A DNA stretch of 64,000 nt from Afipia sp. 1NLS2 (GTDB lineage Bacteria; Pseudomonadota; Alphaproteobacteria; Rhizobiales; Xanthobacteraceae): the NCBI RefSeq assembly GCF_000178995.1, contig NZ_ADVZ01000004.1:1-64000 (forward strand). Direction: 5' to 3'. Under the pieces are notes generated by a model. It did not search any database. It was given only the letters and a program-made list of their open reading frames with translations, and had not been told where the DNA came from. Position numbers and translations under genes: made by a program. Positions 7,814 through 15,820 of this stretch are shown here, piece by piece (within the stretch, counting starts at the first letter, position 1; the number at the start of each line of letters is the position of its first letter).

Positions 7814-9334
7814 ATGACCGACGCCGCGACTCCGCAAGTCCATCCTTTTCCTTCCGACGTCAGCTTCGACGGCGGCGATCTGGATTGCGGCAACGGACTT
7901 TTGCTGCTGATCCGCAAACACATCGATCCGATGGCGAAGGGCCAGCTTCTGGAAATTCTCTCCACCGAGATTTCGGTCGATGAGGATCTGCCCGCATGGT
8001 GCCGGTTGACCTCGAACGATCTGGTGTCGTTCACCAAGACCGGCAAGCAGCGCAGCTTTCTGATCTGCAAGGGCAAGTTCGACGAGCGTGGCAAGGCCGA
8101 TGAAAAGCCGGCGGCGAAGGTGTCCGCGCCATTTGCGCAAGCTGCATCCGCCGCTGCGCCGGTGCGCAGACCTGCACCCGTGATTCCGCCGCTCGCGGTG
8201 ACGGGCATCGGAAGCTGGCCGCGCCCGCGCTGGATGGTCGATGCGATGCACGCCTATGTCGAAGGCCGGCTCGAGGAGGCGGCCTTCCATCAGACCGCCG
8301 ATGACGCTGTGCGTCTTGCGGCGGCGGCGCAGGAACGCGCGGGCGTGGATATCGTCACCGATGGAGAGCAGCGCCGCGACAGCTACGCCAGCTTTGTCGC
8401 CACCCGGCTCGACAATTGCCAGTTGATTCCGCTGACCGATCTCCTGCCGTTGGTCGATGACCCGGAGGAATTCGAGCGCGAACTGCGTGCGCTCGATGTA
8501 CCGGCAGCGGATGTTCGCCATCCGGCCATTTTCGGCCGCATCAGCCGCAGCCGCCCGCTTGCGCTGCATGAATTCGATTTTCTTTCCACCATCACCGATA
8601 AGCCGATCAAGGTGGCGCTGCCGGGACCATATCTCCTGACGCGGACGATGTGGATGGAGTGCCTGCAAGAGCGCGCCTATCAATCGCGCGAGGAGCTTGC
8701 GGAAGATATCGTCACGGCGCTGCGTGCGGAGTTGGCCGATCTCATGGCGGCGGGCGTTGCACTGGTGCAGTTCGATGAGCCTGTTTTGTCGGAGGTAGTG
8801 TTCAGTGGCCCGAAGAGCCGGCCGAGCTTCATGTGCGGTGCGCTGTCGGAGACGCGCAGTCCTGAGCACGAGCTGGGCTTCGCCCGCGATCTGATGAACG
8901 CCGTCGTCGATGGCGTGCCGCGTGCGCGCACGGCGGTTCATGTTTGCCGTGGCAACTGGACGCCGGATGAATCGGTGGCATTGGCCGGAAGCTATGAGCC
9001 GCTTCTCGATACGCTCGGCGCGATGAAGGTCGGCGCATATCTTCTGGAGATGTGTACGCCGCGCGCGGGTGAGATGGAGCTGTTGCGTGCGCTGCCTGCG
9101 GAGGCCCGCATCGGCGTCGGTGTCGTCAATCAGAAATGCGCCCATGTCGAAGGCTGTGAGGATGTGGAGGCGCGGATCAGGCACGCGATCGATCTGTTTG
9201 GCGCGGACCGTGTCTTGTTGCATCCCGATTGCGGCTTCGCGACCTTCGCCGACAATCCGATCTGCGCCGCGGTCCCTGCCGAGACCAAGCTCGCGCGGAT
9301 CGTGGAGGCCGCAAGGCGCGTGCGCGGCGGGTAA
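7814..9334 (+). CDS. TusA-like domain fused to MetE-type methyltransferase domain
   Basis: A 506-residue two-domain protein. Residues 1-90 resemble TusA (GGDLDCGNGLLLL in place of CPxP; then DEDLPAWCRLTSNDLV). An Ala/Pro-rich linker (about 95-130) leads to a MetE C-terminal-type barrel that starts at VTGIGSWPRPRWM. The MetE zinc ligands are present: His376 and Cys378 in VHVCRGNW, Glu412 in LLEMCTP, and Cys473 in LHPDCGF. The folate/substrate region VQFDEPVLSE is also present. The MetE N-terminal domain that helps hold polyglutamyl folate is absent, as in archaeal-type and MetE-like methyltransferases. The expected chemistry is methyl transfer to or from a zinc-bound thiol; the fused carrier suggests the acceptor may be a protein-bound thiol or persulfide. 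The fusion is unusual. Confidence 0.8.
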   Translation: MTDAATPQVHPFPSDVSFDGGDLDCGNGLLLLIRKHIDPMAKGQLLEILSTEISVDEDLPAWCRLTSNDLVSFTKTGKQRSFLICKGKFDERGKADEKPAAKVSAPFAQAASAAAPVRRPAPVIPPLAVTGIGSWPRPRWMVDAMHAYVEGRLEEAAFHQTADDAVRLAAAAQERAGVDIVTDGEQRRDSYASFVATRLDNCQLIPLTDLLPLVDDPEEFERELRALDVPAADVRHPAIFGRISRSRPLALHEFDFLSTITDKPIKVALPGPYLLTRTMWMECLQERAYQSREELAEDIVTALRAELADLMAAGVALVQFDEPVLSEVVFSGPKSRPSFMCGALSETRSPEHELGFARDLMNAVVDGVPRARTAVHVCRGNWTPDESVALAGSYEPLLDTLGAMKVGAYLLEMCTPRAGEMELLRALPAEARIGVGVVNQKCAHVEGCEDVEARIRHAIDLFGADRVLLHPDCGFATFADNPICAAVPAETKLARIVEAARRVRGG

Positions 9335-9602
9335 TGACACGATGAAATTCGTGTCCGGCAGAGCCAGCGGATAGGCGGATTTTTCTGTGCTGGACGCGCA
9401 AAAAGGCTTATGTCAAAGCAGCCGGCGGCAGCCTGCGAATCCTTCCCGATAGCCCCGATGCGGGCGTGGGTCCGTTCGATCCCGCGCCTTTTCCGGAGGG
9501 GTTCATCGCTATATAGCGCATCAGCAGTTTGATGGCTGGTCATGGGTATGCCCCGTTGCATGGGTCTATGACGGGCTGCCCGCGATCTTTAGGAGACGTT
9601 CA

Positions 9603-9950
9603 ATGCAAGTGACTTTGATGAAAGGCAAGATTCACCGCGCGCGGGTCACCGAAGCCGACTTGCATTATGAAGGATCGATTTCGATTGATCGCAATCTTAT
9701 CGATGCCGCGGGTTTTGTCATCAACGAGAAGGTCGATATTTTCAATATCGACACCGGCGCCAGATTTTCGACCTACGTCATTGAGGCTCCGGCCGGCTCG
9801 GGCACCATCGGTCTTAACGGAGCTGCTGCGCGTCTGGCGATGACCGGAGACAAGGTCATCATCGTTGCCTATGCCAGCTTCGATAACGACGAGGCTCGCG
9901 GATTTAAGCCCTCGGTCGTCCTCGTCGACGAACAGAACCGGCGAATTTAA
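9603..9950 (+). CDS. panD: Aspartate 1-decarboxylase
   Basis: A 115-residue pyruvoyl enzyme that converts aspartate to beta-alanine for pantothenate and CoA synthesis. The self-cleavage site Gly24-Ser25 is present in YEGSISID at the expected position; Ser25 becomes the pyruvoyl group. Family motifs [39 protein letters not shown] and [10 protein letters not shown] are all present and the length is normal. A good Shine-Dalgarno sequence (TTAGGAGA) precedes ATG 9603. The 268-base region upstream holds a 12-base palindrome CGCTATATAGCG (9507-9518) but no recognisable regulatory element. It is convergent with the EamA gene. Confidence 0.95.
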   Translation: MQVTLMKGKIHRARVTEADLHYEGSISIDRNLIDAAGFVINEKVDIFNIDTGARFSTYVIEAPAGSGTIGLNGAAARLAMTGDKVIIVAYASFDNDEARGFKPSVVLVDEQNRRI

Positions 9951-9997
9951 CTTTGTGCGATGGCCTGCTCCGCAAGGATCGATGAACTTGCAGATGC

Positions 9998-10831
9998 CTA
10001 GGCGAAGCGCAGGATTCCTGCACCCGTGGCGATGATGCACACGGCGATCATGCGTACCTTGCTGACCTGTTCTTTCAATATGAACATCGAAATCGCCGTT
10101 CCGAACAGGATGGATGTCTCGCGCAGGGCTGCGATTACGGCAACAGGTGCAAGTGTCATCGCCCAGAGCGCCAGGCCGTAGGAGATGATGGTTCCTGCGC
10201 CGCCGATCAGCCCAAGATGCCAGTTGGCGGCGATGTAGTTCTTGAAATCCACGCGCCGCGCAACGAACGCCCAGGCGATCAGCGGAATGCCGGTCAGCAG
10301 GAAGATCCACAATGTATAGCTGGCGGGCGTGCCTGACAGACGCACGCCATATCCGTCGATCAGCGTATAGCTTGCGATCACCCCAGCATTCAGGAGGGCG
10401 AGCATCAGCCCGGCCCTGTTGTTCGCGTGCCCGGAGGCTGCCATCGCAAGAATCCCGGCGCAGATGATCGCAATGCCGGCCCAGGCAGATGGGCTGAGAT
10501 GGCTTCCGAGAAAGGCGACGCTCGTGATGGCGACCAATAGCGGCGCGGTGCCCCGCATCAAGGGATAAGTCTGACTCATATCCGCAAGGTGATAGGTCCT
10601 AGCGACCAACACGTAGTAGCCGATCTGAAGCAGCGTGGAAGCGCCGATGAAAGGCCAGCTTTCCCGGCTCGGAACGGGAAGAAACGGCAGGCACACCGCT
10701 GCGATCAGCGTCGCCCATGTCGTGACCAGCACGGTGGTGAGCAGCTTGTCGCTGCCGCCTTTGACGACGGCGTTCCAGATGGCATGAAGTCCGGCGGCGA
10801 AAAGAACGACGCTGAATACGAAAATGGTCAT
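9998..10831 (-). CDS. EamA/DMT-family transporter
   Basis: A 277-residue inner-membrane protein with about ten hydrophobic segments in two repeats, as in the drug/metabolite transporter superfamily. Recognisable parts are HAIWNAVVKGG in the first segment and YPLMRGTAPLLVAI near the end of repeat one. Repeat two has ALRETSILFGTAISMFILKE, the usual EamA pattern. Members export amino acids, nucleosides or small drugs; the substrate is not predictable. It is convergent with panD and about 80 bases from the DUF202 pair, on the same strand as them. Confidence 0.8.
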   Translation of the reverse strand: MTIFVFSVVLFAAGLHAIWNAVVKGGSDKLLTTVLVTTWATLIAAVCLPFLPVPSRESWPFIGASTLLQIGYYVLVARTYHLADMSQTYPLMRGTAPLLVAITSVAFLGSHLSPSAWAGIAIICAGILAMAASGHANNRAGLMLALLNAGVIASYTLIDGYGVRLSGTPASYTLWIFLLTGIPLIAWAFVARRVDFKNYIAANWHLGLIGGAGTIISYGLALWAMTLAPVAVIAALRETSILFGTAISMFILKEQVSKVRMIAVCIIATGAGILRFA

Positions 10832-10912
10832 TCTGACAGTCGTCCGCCTTGTCCGGTCTGTTGCTGCTTGACTGCGAACGGTGGCCGGAGATCCCGGCCG
10901 GATTGTCTTCGT

Positions 10913-11233
10913 TTATTTCATGAGCCGCGTGAGGAGCAGGGCAGCGTGGATCGTGGAGGCTAGAACCACGATGATGGCCACCCCCAGAAGATACTTCCGG
11001 CTTGTGTCGGTGACGACTTGTTCGCCTGCCGTGTAGCGCGACCGTTGATGGCCGCGATGCAGGCTCGCACAACCCAGAGCGGCCAGAAGCAATGCGACGA
11101 GCAGATGGATGGCCGCCGAGGCGGAAAGTCCGATGCGGATCGAGAGGGACGCGGCAATGAGAGCCAGCAAACCGGTGCGCGACCAAGCGAGACCAGTTCT
11201 CTCCGGTTGAAGACCGGGGTCTCTGCTGTCCAT
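10913..11233 (-). CDS. DUF202 family membrane protein
   Basis: A 106-residue protein with three membrane segments. The N-terminal GLQPERTGLAWSRTGLLAL is the conserved amphipathic entry of DUF202/YidG-YidH proteins. Function is unknown for the family. It lies 14 bases downstream of a second DUF202 gene on the same strand, the usual paired arrangement in bacteria (YidH then YidG). A Shine-Dalgarno-like GAGGA lies six bases before ATG 11233; a GTG one codon upstream is an alternative. Confidence 0.75.
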   Translation of the reverse strand: MDSRDPGLQPERTGLAWSRTGLLALIAASLSIRIGLSASAAIHLLVALLLAALGCASLHRGHQRSRYTAGEQVVTDTSRKYLLGVAIIVVLASTIHAALLLTRLMK

Positions 11234-11247
11234 CACATTCCTCTACA

Positions 11248-11652
11248 TCAACCGAAAGCGATGATGAGCCAGGCGAGTCCGACAGACAGGAGTGCCGTAA
11301 ACAAGGCCAGGAAAGGAAGCAGGAAACTGAGCGGCAGATCGGCCTCTTGGCGCATGGCACGTTCCGCGCGCGCCCATCGCGTGTAGGCGACACCTCCGAG
11401 CATCCCGCCGACCAGCAGCAGGATGATGGAGAGAATAAGCCTCAACTGTGCGGAGCCGAGATGGGACGCGAACTGATCGATACCGATCGCGCCGGCGACG
11501 ATGGCGAGGGATGTCCTGATCCAGGCGAGGAAGGTGCGCTCATTGGCGAGCGAAAAACGGTAGTCCGGGCGTGTCCCGGTCTCCCACCATTTCAGGCCTT
11601 TCTTTTTGCTCGACTCGACCGGAGTCTCAAAAGCACGAGAATGCAAATTCAT
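11248..11652 (-). CDS. YidH-like DUF202 membrane protein
   Basis: A 134-residue inner-membrane protein with a polar N-terminus (about 30 residues), the conserved LANERTFLAWIRTSLAIVAG motif that defines DUF202, and three membrane segments. It is the first gene of a two-gene unit with the shorter DUF202 gene at 10913. The family has no established biochemical role. An inverted repeat (11715-11740) lies about 60 bases upstream of the start and may be its operator. Confidence 0.8.
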   Translation of the reverse strand: MNLHSRAFETPVESSKKKGLKWWETGTRPDYRFSLANERTFLAWIRTSLAIVAGAIGIDQFASHLGSAQLRLILSIILLLVGGMLGGVAYTRWARAERAMRQEADLPLSFLLPFLALFTALLSVGLAWLIIAFG

Positions 11653-11714
11653 TTCAGTACCTTACGGGCTGCAATGGATTGCTGCAGCAGCTTGCTTGTC
11701 GCAGTCGTCCATAA

Positions 11715-11740
11715 TTGTTTCATAAAATGGAATGAAACAA
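11715..11740. promoter_or_regulatory. Inverted repeat upstream of the DUF202 pair
   Basis: TTGTTTCAT and ATGAAACAA form perfect 9-base arms around an 8-base centre, in an AT-rich region upstream of the DUF202 genes. The size and symmetry suit a dimeric repressor. It could also fold as a hairpin, but no T-run follows. Confidence 0.4.
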
Positions 11741-11880
11741 GCCAAAGAACGAACCACAGAGGTACATATCACTATGGCCGCATTGTGGGGAGAAATATTC
11801 TCTCAAATATATCTACGGCTTGTTACTGAGCCTCCCGATTGCGAGAGGGCAGCATATTCGGCCTCCGGCCAAATAAGGCC

Positions 11881-12777
11881 TCACAAGCGGTGGCATAGTT
11901 CGGCGAGTGCGTTGCGCAGCCAGCGGTGGCCGAGATCGTCATCGACCGACTGGTGCCACATGAAATAGATCGGGATGTTGGGAAACTCCAAAGGCGTCTT
12001 CATCACCTTGGTGCGGAAGAAGTCGGCATAAACCAGCGCCATGCGCTTCGGCAGTGTGCAGATGAAGTCGGTTTTCTGCACGATTAGCGGCATCGAGAGA
12101 AAGTGCGGCACCTGTAACGCGATGTCGCGCGTCAGCCCGTGCTTTTTAAGAACGACGTCGACGATCGGCTTGTCCTGCTTCAGCACGACATGCGGGATCG
12201 AGAGATAGTCCTCAATACTCAGGTGATCACCGATCGTCGGGTGGTCCTGCCGCACCATCGAGACGAGATGTTCGTCCATGACATGGATGTTGCGGAATTC
12301 ATCACCCTCGATCTTGAAATAGTCGGTGGCGAGATCAATCGAACCGTCACGGAGCTCTTCCTTGATATGGCGTCCAAGTTCTGGCCTGATCTGCACCTGA
12401 ATGTGAGGGGCCACGGTGGCGAGCCAATCGACGAAGCGCGGCATGATGACGGCTTCGCCATAATCGCTGATGGCGATCACGAATTTCCTTGTCGCGGTTT
12501 CGAATTCGAATGCTTCCTGTTTCCGCAGCCCATTCTGGATGAGATCGAGTGCCTGACGGATCGGAGCCGCGAGTTGCTTGGCGCGCGCGGTTGGCATCAT
12601 CCCCTGTGCGGTGCGGATGAACAGTTGATCGTCAAGCGTGGTGCGCAGCCGCGCCAATGCATTGCTCAGCGCGGGCTGGGTCATGTTCAGCTTGGCGGAC
12701 GCGCGGGTGAGGCTGCGTTCACTTAAGATGGCATCGAACACCGTCAGCAGATTGAGATCGATGTTCCTGAGATTCAT
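11881..12777 (-). CDS. LysR-family transcriptional regulator
   Basis: A 298-residue regulator. The N-terminal winged helix covers residues 1-65 (IDLNLLTVFDAILSERSLTRAS; MTQPALSNALARLR), closest in style to the NodD/LeuO branch. The rest is the two-lobed effector domain. It is divergent from the long acyl-CoA catabolic operon starting at 12986 and probably controls it in response to the substrate or a CoA intermediate. The 208-base shared region contains a strong palindrome (12868-12891), a natural binding site. Tetramers of this family usually also repress their own gene. Confidence 0.85.
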   Translation of the reverse strand: MNLRNIDLNLLTVFDAILSERSLTRASAKLNMTQPALSNALARLRTTLDDQLFIRTAQGMMPTARAKQLAAPIRQALDLIQNGLRKQEAFEFETATRKFVIAISDYGEAVIMPRFVDWLATVAPHIQVQIRPELGRHIKEELRDGSIDLATDYFKIEGDEFRNIHVMDEHLVSMVRQDHPTIGDHLSIEDYLSIPHVVLKQDKPIVDVVLKKHGLTRDIALQVPHFLSMPLIVQKTDFICTLPKRMALVYADFFRTKVMKTPLEFPNIPIYFMWHQSVDDDLGHRWLRNALAELCHRL

Positions 12778-12867
12778 CAGTCTGTCCCGGGTGCGCAGCG
12801 TTCTGAATAATGGGCCAACCCAGTATCACGTCTGGCATTCCAACTTATCATTGCCGTGAATGAAGGG

Positions 12868-12891
12868 CATATCAAATATAAATTGGATATG
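12868..12891. promoter_or_regulatory. Probable LysR operator
   Basis: CATATC and GATATG form perfect outer arms 12 bases apart. Allowing one mismatch the symmetry extends to 10-base arms (CATATCAAAT/ATTGGATATG). It sits in an AT-rich patch between the divergent LysR gene and the catabolic operon, about 95 bases before the operon's first start codon. Confidence 0.5.
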
Positions 12892-12985
12892 TGTTCGGCC
12901 GCTTCCTAGTCTCCCTTTCGAAAATGGCGCTCGATCAAACGGGCGAACCAAGAAACCGCCACGCAAGCGGAACAGGGAGATACGG

Positions 12986-14512
12986 GTGGAAAGCATCCTG
13001 CCAAAAGAAAATCTGGTGATCGGTGTCATTGGCGCCGGTGCCATGGGGCGGGGCATTGCCCAGGTTGCGGCAACGGGCGGAATGACCGTGCTGCTGACGG
13101 ATAGCCGGCCTGAAGCTGTCGCGGATGCCGTGAAATCCATCGAAAAGGCGCTCGCCCGCCTGAAAGAGAAGGGCACGATAGATCAGGGCGCGATGGATCG
13201 AGCGCTCGGCCACATCAAGCCGGTCCAGAGCGTAGAACAACTCGCCGAATGCCGCCTCGTAATCGAAGCGGTGATTGAAGATCTCGACATCAAGCAGGCG
13301 CTCCTCGCCCAACTCGAAAATATCGTTTCGGACGATTGCATTATCGCGAGCAACACGTCCTCGCTTTCGATTACGACGATTGCGTCGAAATGCCGCCGTC
13401 CGGAGCGGGTCGCCGGATTCCACTTCTTCAATCCGGTGCCGGTGATGAAGCTCGTCGAGGTCATCGACGGGCTGCAAACTCTACCCGCTGTTGGCGACGC
13501 GCTGATGGATGTCGGTAAGCGCATGGGCCGCGAACCGGTCAGGATCAAGGATGCGCCGGGCTTTCTCGTCAATCAGGTCGGCCGCGCCTACACGCTCGAG
13601 GCCGCGCATCTGGTGTCGGAAGGCATTGCAACCTTCGACGATGTCGATGCCGTGATGCGCGAAGCGGCCGGCTTCCGCATGGGACCGTTCGAGCTGCTCG
13701 ATCTGGTTGGGCTCGATGTGAATCATCCGGCAACGGATGCGATCTATCGACAGTTCTATCATGAACCACGCTATCGGCCCTCGGTTCTCATGCAGAGCCG
13801 TCTCGATGCCGGGATGCTTGGCCGCAAGACCAAGCGCGGCTTCTATGATTACAGCGAGCAGAAGGATGCGGCCCCGGCCGCCGAGATCAAGAGTTCTTCT
13901 TCGTCATCCTATCCGGTCTGGGTCAGCAGGTTTGAGCCAGAACAGGCGGACAAGCTGATCGCGCTGTTGAAGACGCTGAACGTCAAGATTGAGGACGGCG
14001 CGAGGCCGTCGTCTGCGGCGCTCTGTCTGGTGACGCCTCTTGGTGACGATGCGACCCACAGCGCGGTGGAGCAGGGGCTGGATGCCAAGCGCGTTGTCGC
14101 GGTGGATGCGCTGTTCGATCTCGGCAAGCGCCGCACCATCATGTCGACGCCGGTGACTGAATCTTCCTACGTCGATGCGGCGAGGGCCTTGCTTGGCAGT
14201 GACGGCGTTGCCGTCACCGTGACGCGCGACAGCCCCGGGTTCATTGCCCAGCGGATCGTTGCAATGATTGCCAACATCGGCGCATCGATCGCCCAGAACC
14301 GCACGGCATCAGCGAGCGACATCGACAAGGCGGTCAAGCTCGGTCTTGGCTATCCGCATGGCCCGCTCGGCTTTGGCGATGCGCTCGGTACCGGAACATT
14401 GCTCAAAATCTTGAACAACATGCAGCGGCGGTATGGCGACCCGCGCTACCGCTCGAACCTCTGGCTCACGCGCCGCGCCGAGCTCGGGGTTTCGTTGACG
14501 CTGCAGGATTGA
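12986..14512 (+). CDS. 3-hydroxyacyl-CoA dehydrogenase
   Basis: A 508-residue NAD-dependent enzyme oxidising 3-hydroxyacyl-CoA to 3-ketoacyl-CoA. The Rossmann motif GVIGAGAMGRGIAQ lies near residue 13; the catalytic His is in GFHFFNPVPVMKLVEV; SNTSSLSIT and GFLVNQVGRAY are family motifs. After the first C-terminal domain (FRMGPFELLDLVGLD) a linker with a Ser run and a second copy of the domain (SPGFIAQRIVAMI...YPHGPLGFGD) follow, as in PaaH-type proteins. GTG 12986 is chosen because AGGGAGA lies seven bases before it; an ATG at 12860 would add a non-homologous leader. It is first gene of the operon, 26 bases before the thiolase. Confidence 0.88.
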   Translation: MESILPKENLVIGVIGAGAMGRGIAQVAATGGMTVLLTDSRPEAVADAVKSIEKALARLKEKGTIDQGAMDRALGHIKPVQSVEQLAECRLVIEAVIEDLDIKQALLAQLENIVSDDCIIASNTSSLSITTIASKCRRPERVAGFHFFNPVPVMKLVEVIDGLQTLPAVGDALMDVGKRMGREPVRIKDAPGFLVNQVGRAYTLEAAHLVSEGIATFDDVDAVMREAAGFRMGPFELLDLVGLDVNHPATDAIYRQFYHEPRYRPSVLMQSRLDAGMLGRKTKRGFYDYSEQKDAAPAAEIKSSSSSSYPVWVSRFEPEQADKLIALLKTLNVKIEDGARPSSAALCLVTPLGDDATHSAVEQGLDAKRVVAVDALFDLGKRRTIMSTPVTESSYVDAARALLGSDGVAVTVTRDSPGFIAQRIVAMIANIGASIAQNRTASASDIDKAVKLGLGYPHGPLGFGDALGTGTLLKILNNMQRRYGDPRYRSNLWLTRRAELGVSLTLQD

Positions 14513-14538
14513 GGCGCATCGCGCCAAAGGAGAGATGA

Positions 14539-15741
14539 ATGCTGGACGCTTATATCTATGACGGAGTGCGCTCGCCTTTCGGCCGGCAGGCGGGAGGACT
14601 GGCGCGGATCCGTCCTGACGACCTTCTGGCGCAGGTGATGCAGGCGCTGATGGGGCGCAGCAAGTTCAAGGCCGAGCAGTTCGAGGACGTCATCGTCGGC
14701 TGCGCCAATCAGGCTGGCGAAGACAGCCGATGCGTCGCGCGCCATGCGTCGCTGATGGCGGGCTTTCCCGTCGACCTTGGCGGCACTGTGATCCAGCGTA
14801 ATTGCGGCAGCGGCCTCGGCGCGGTGGTGAGTGCAGCGCACGCGGTTACCGCGGGCGAGGGCGATCTGTTTCTCGCTGGCGGCGTCGAGAGCATGAGCCG
14901 CGCACCGTTCGTGATGGGGAAGGCGGAAGCGGCTTTCTCCCGCGACATGAAGATCTTCGATTCCGCTGTCGGCTCGCGCTTTCCAAATCGGGAAATCGAA
15001 AAGAAGTTCGGCGCTGATACCATGCCGCAGACTGCGGATAATCTCGCGCGTGAACATCAATTGAGCCGCGACGAAGTCGATCAGTTCGCGCTGCGTTCGC
15101 AACAGCGCTATGCAGCCGCCAAGACGGCGGGTTTCTTCGATGGCGAGATTGCCGCGATCCAGGTTGCGGGTCCGAAAAAGGGAACCCAGACCACGGTCGC
15201 TGCCGACGAATTTCCGCGCGCGGATTCCTCTCTTGAAGCGCTTTCGGGTCTGCGGGCGATTCATGAAGGTGGCGTGACCACTGCCGGAAACTCGTCGGGT
15301 ATCAATGATGGCGCGGTCGCGCTCACAGTCGGCTCGCGACAGGCAGGCGAACGCGCCGGCAGCGCGCCACTCGTCCGCATCCTTTCGGCGGCGGCCGTGG
15401 GAGTTGAGCCGCGCGTGATGGGCATCGGACCCGTGCCGGCGATTCACAAGGCGCTGAAGCGCGCGAATATGTCGCTCGATCAGATGGATGTGATCGAGAT
15501 CAATGAAGCGTTCTCCGCGCAAGTGCTGGCTTGCCTCAAGCAGCTCGGAGTCGATGCGAAAGATGACCGCGTAAACCCCAATGGCGGCGCGATCGCAGTC
15601 GGACACCCGCTCGGTGCATCCGGTCCGCGTCTTGTGCTGACAGCCGCGCGCGAACTGCAACGACGCAACGCCAAGCGCGCCGTCGTCAGTATGTGCGTCG
15701 GCGTCGGGCAGGGAATTGCAATGGTTCTGGAGAGATCTTGA
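14539..15741 (+). CDS. Acetyl-CoA acyltransferase (thiolase)
   Basis: A 400-residue degradative thiolase cleaving 3-ketoacyl-CoA with CoA. The nucleophilic Cys is in QRNCGSGLGAV, the NEAF motif is in EINEAFSAQVLA, the catalytic His is in GGAIAVGHPLGASG, and the second catalytic Cys is in SMCVGVGQGIA. All four elements are intact. Within this operon it would turn acetoacetyl-CoA (or a related 3-ketoacyl-CoA) into acetyl-CoA units. Translation begins at ATG 14539 after AAAGGAGAG. Confidence 0.92.
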   Translation: MLDAYIYDGVRSPFGRQAGGLARIRPDDLLAQVMQALMGRSKFKAEQFEDVIVGCANQAGEDSRCVARHASLMAGFPVDLGGTVIQRNCGSGLGAVVSAAHAVTAGEGDLFLAGGVESMSRAPFVMGKAEAAFSRDMKIFDSAVGSRFPNREIEKKFGADTMPQTADNLAREHQLSRDEVDQFALRSQQRYAAAKTAGFFDGEIAAIQVAGPKKGTQTTVAADEFPRADSSLEALSGLRAIHEGGVTTAGNSSGINDGAVALTVGSRQAGERAGSAPLVRILSAAAVGVEPRVMGIGPVPAIHKALKRANMSLDQMDVIEINEAFSAQVLACLKQLGVDAKDDRVNPNGGAIAVGHPLGASGPRLVLTAARELQRRNAKRAVVSMCVGVGQGIAMVLERS

Positions 15742-15820
15742 TGACTTGATCGACAGACCGTGACCCCGGTGCAGACAAGCACACAAAAATGGGGCGCGAT
15801 CACCACACAGGGAGGGTACC

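Noticed and set aside
7709-9340. 543-codon reverse-strand frame opposite the TusA-MetE fusion
   Set aside because: Arg/His/Gln-rich, no recognisable motif, while the plus strand has a full zinc site.
9507-9518. CGCTATATAGCG palindrome upstream of panD
   Set aside because: Perfect but short and unsupported by any other signal; kept only as a remark in the panD entry.
11732-11968. 78-codon plus-strand frame near the DUF202 and LysR genes
   Set aside because: Starts inside an inverted repeat, runs into the LysR gene antisense and has no family.
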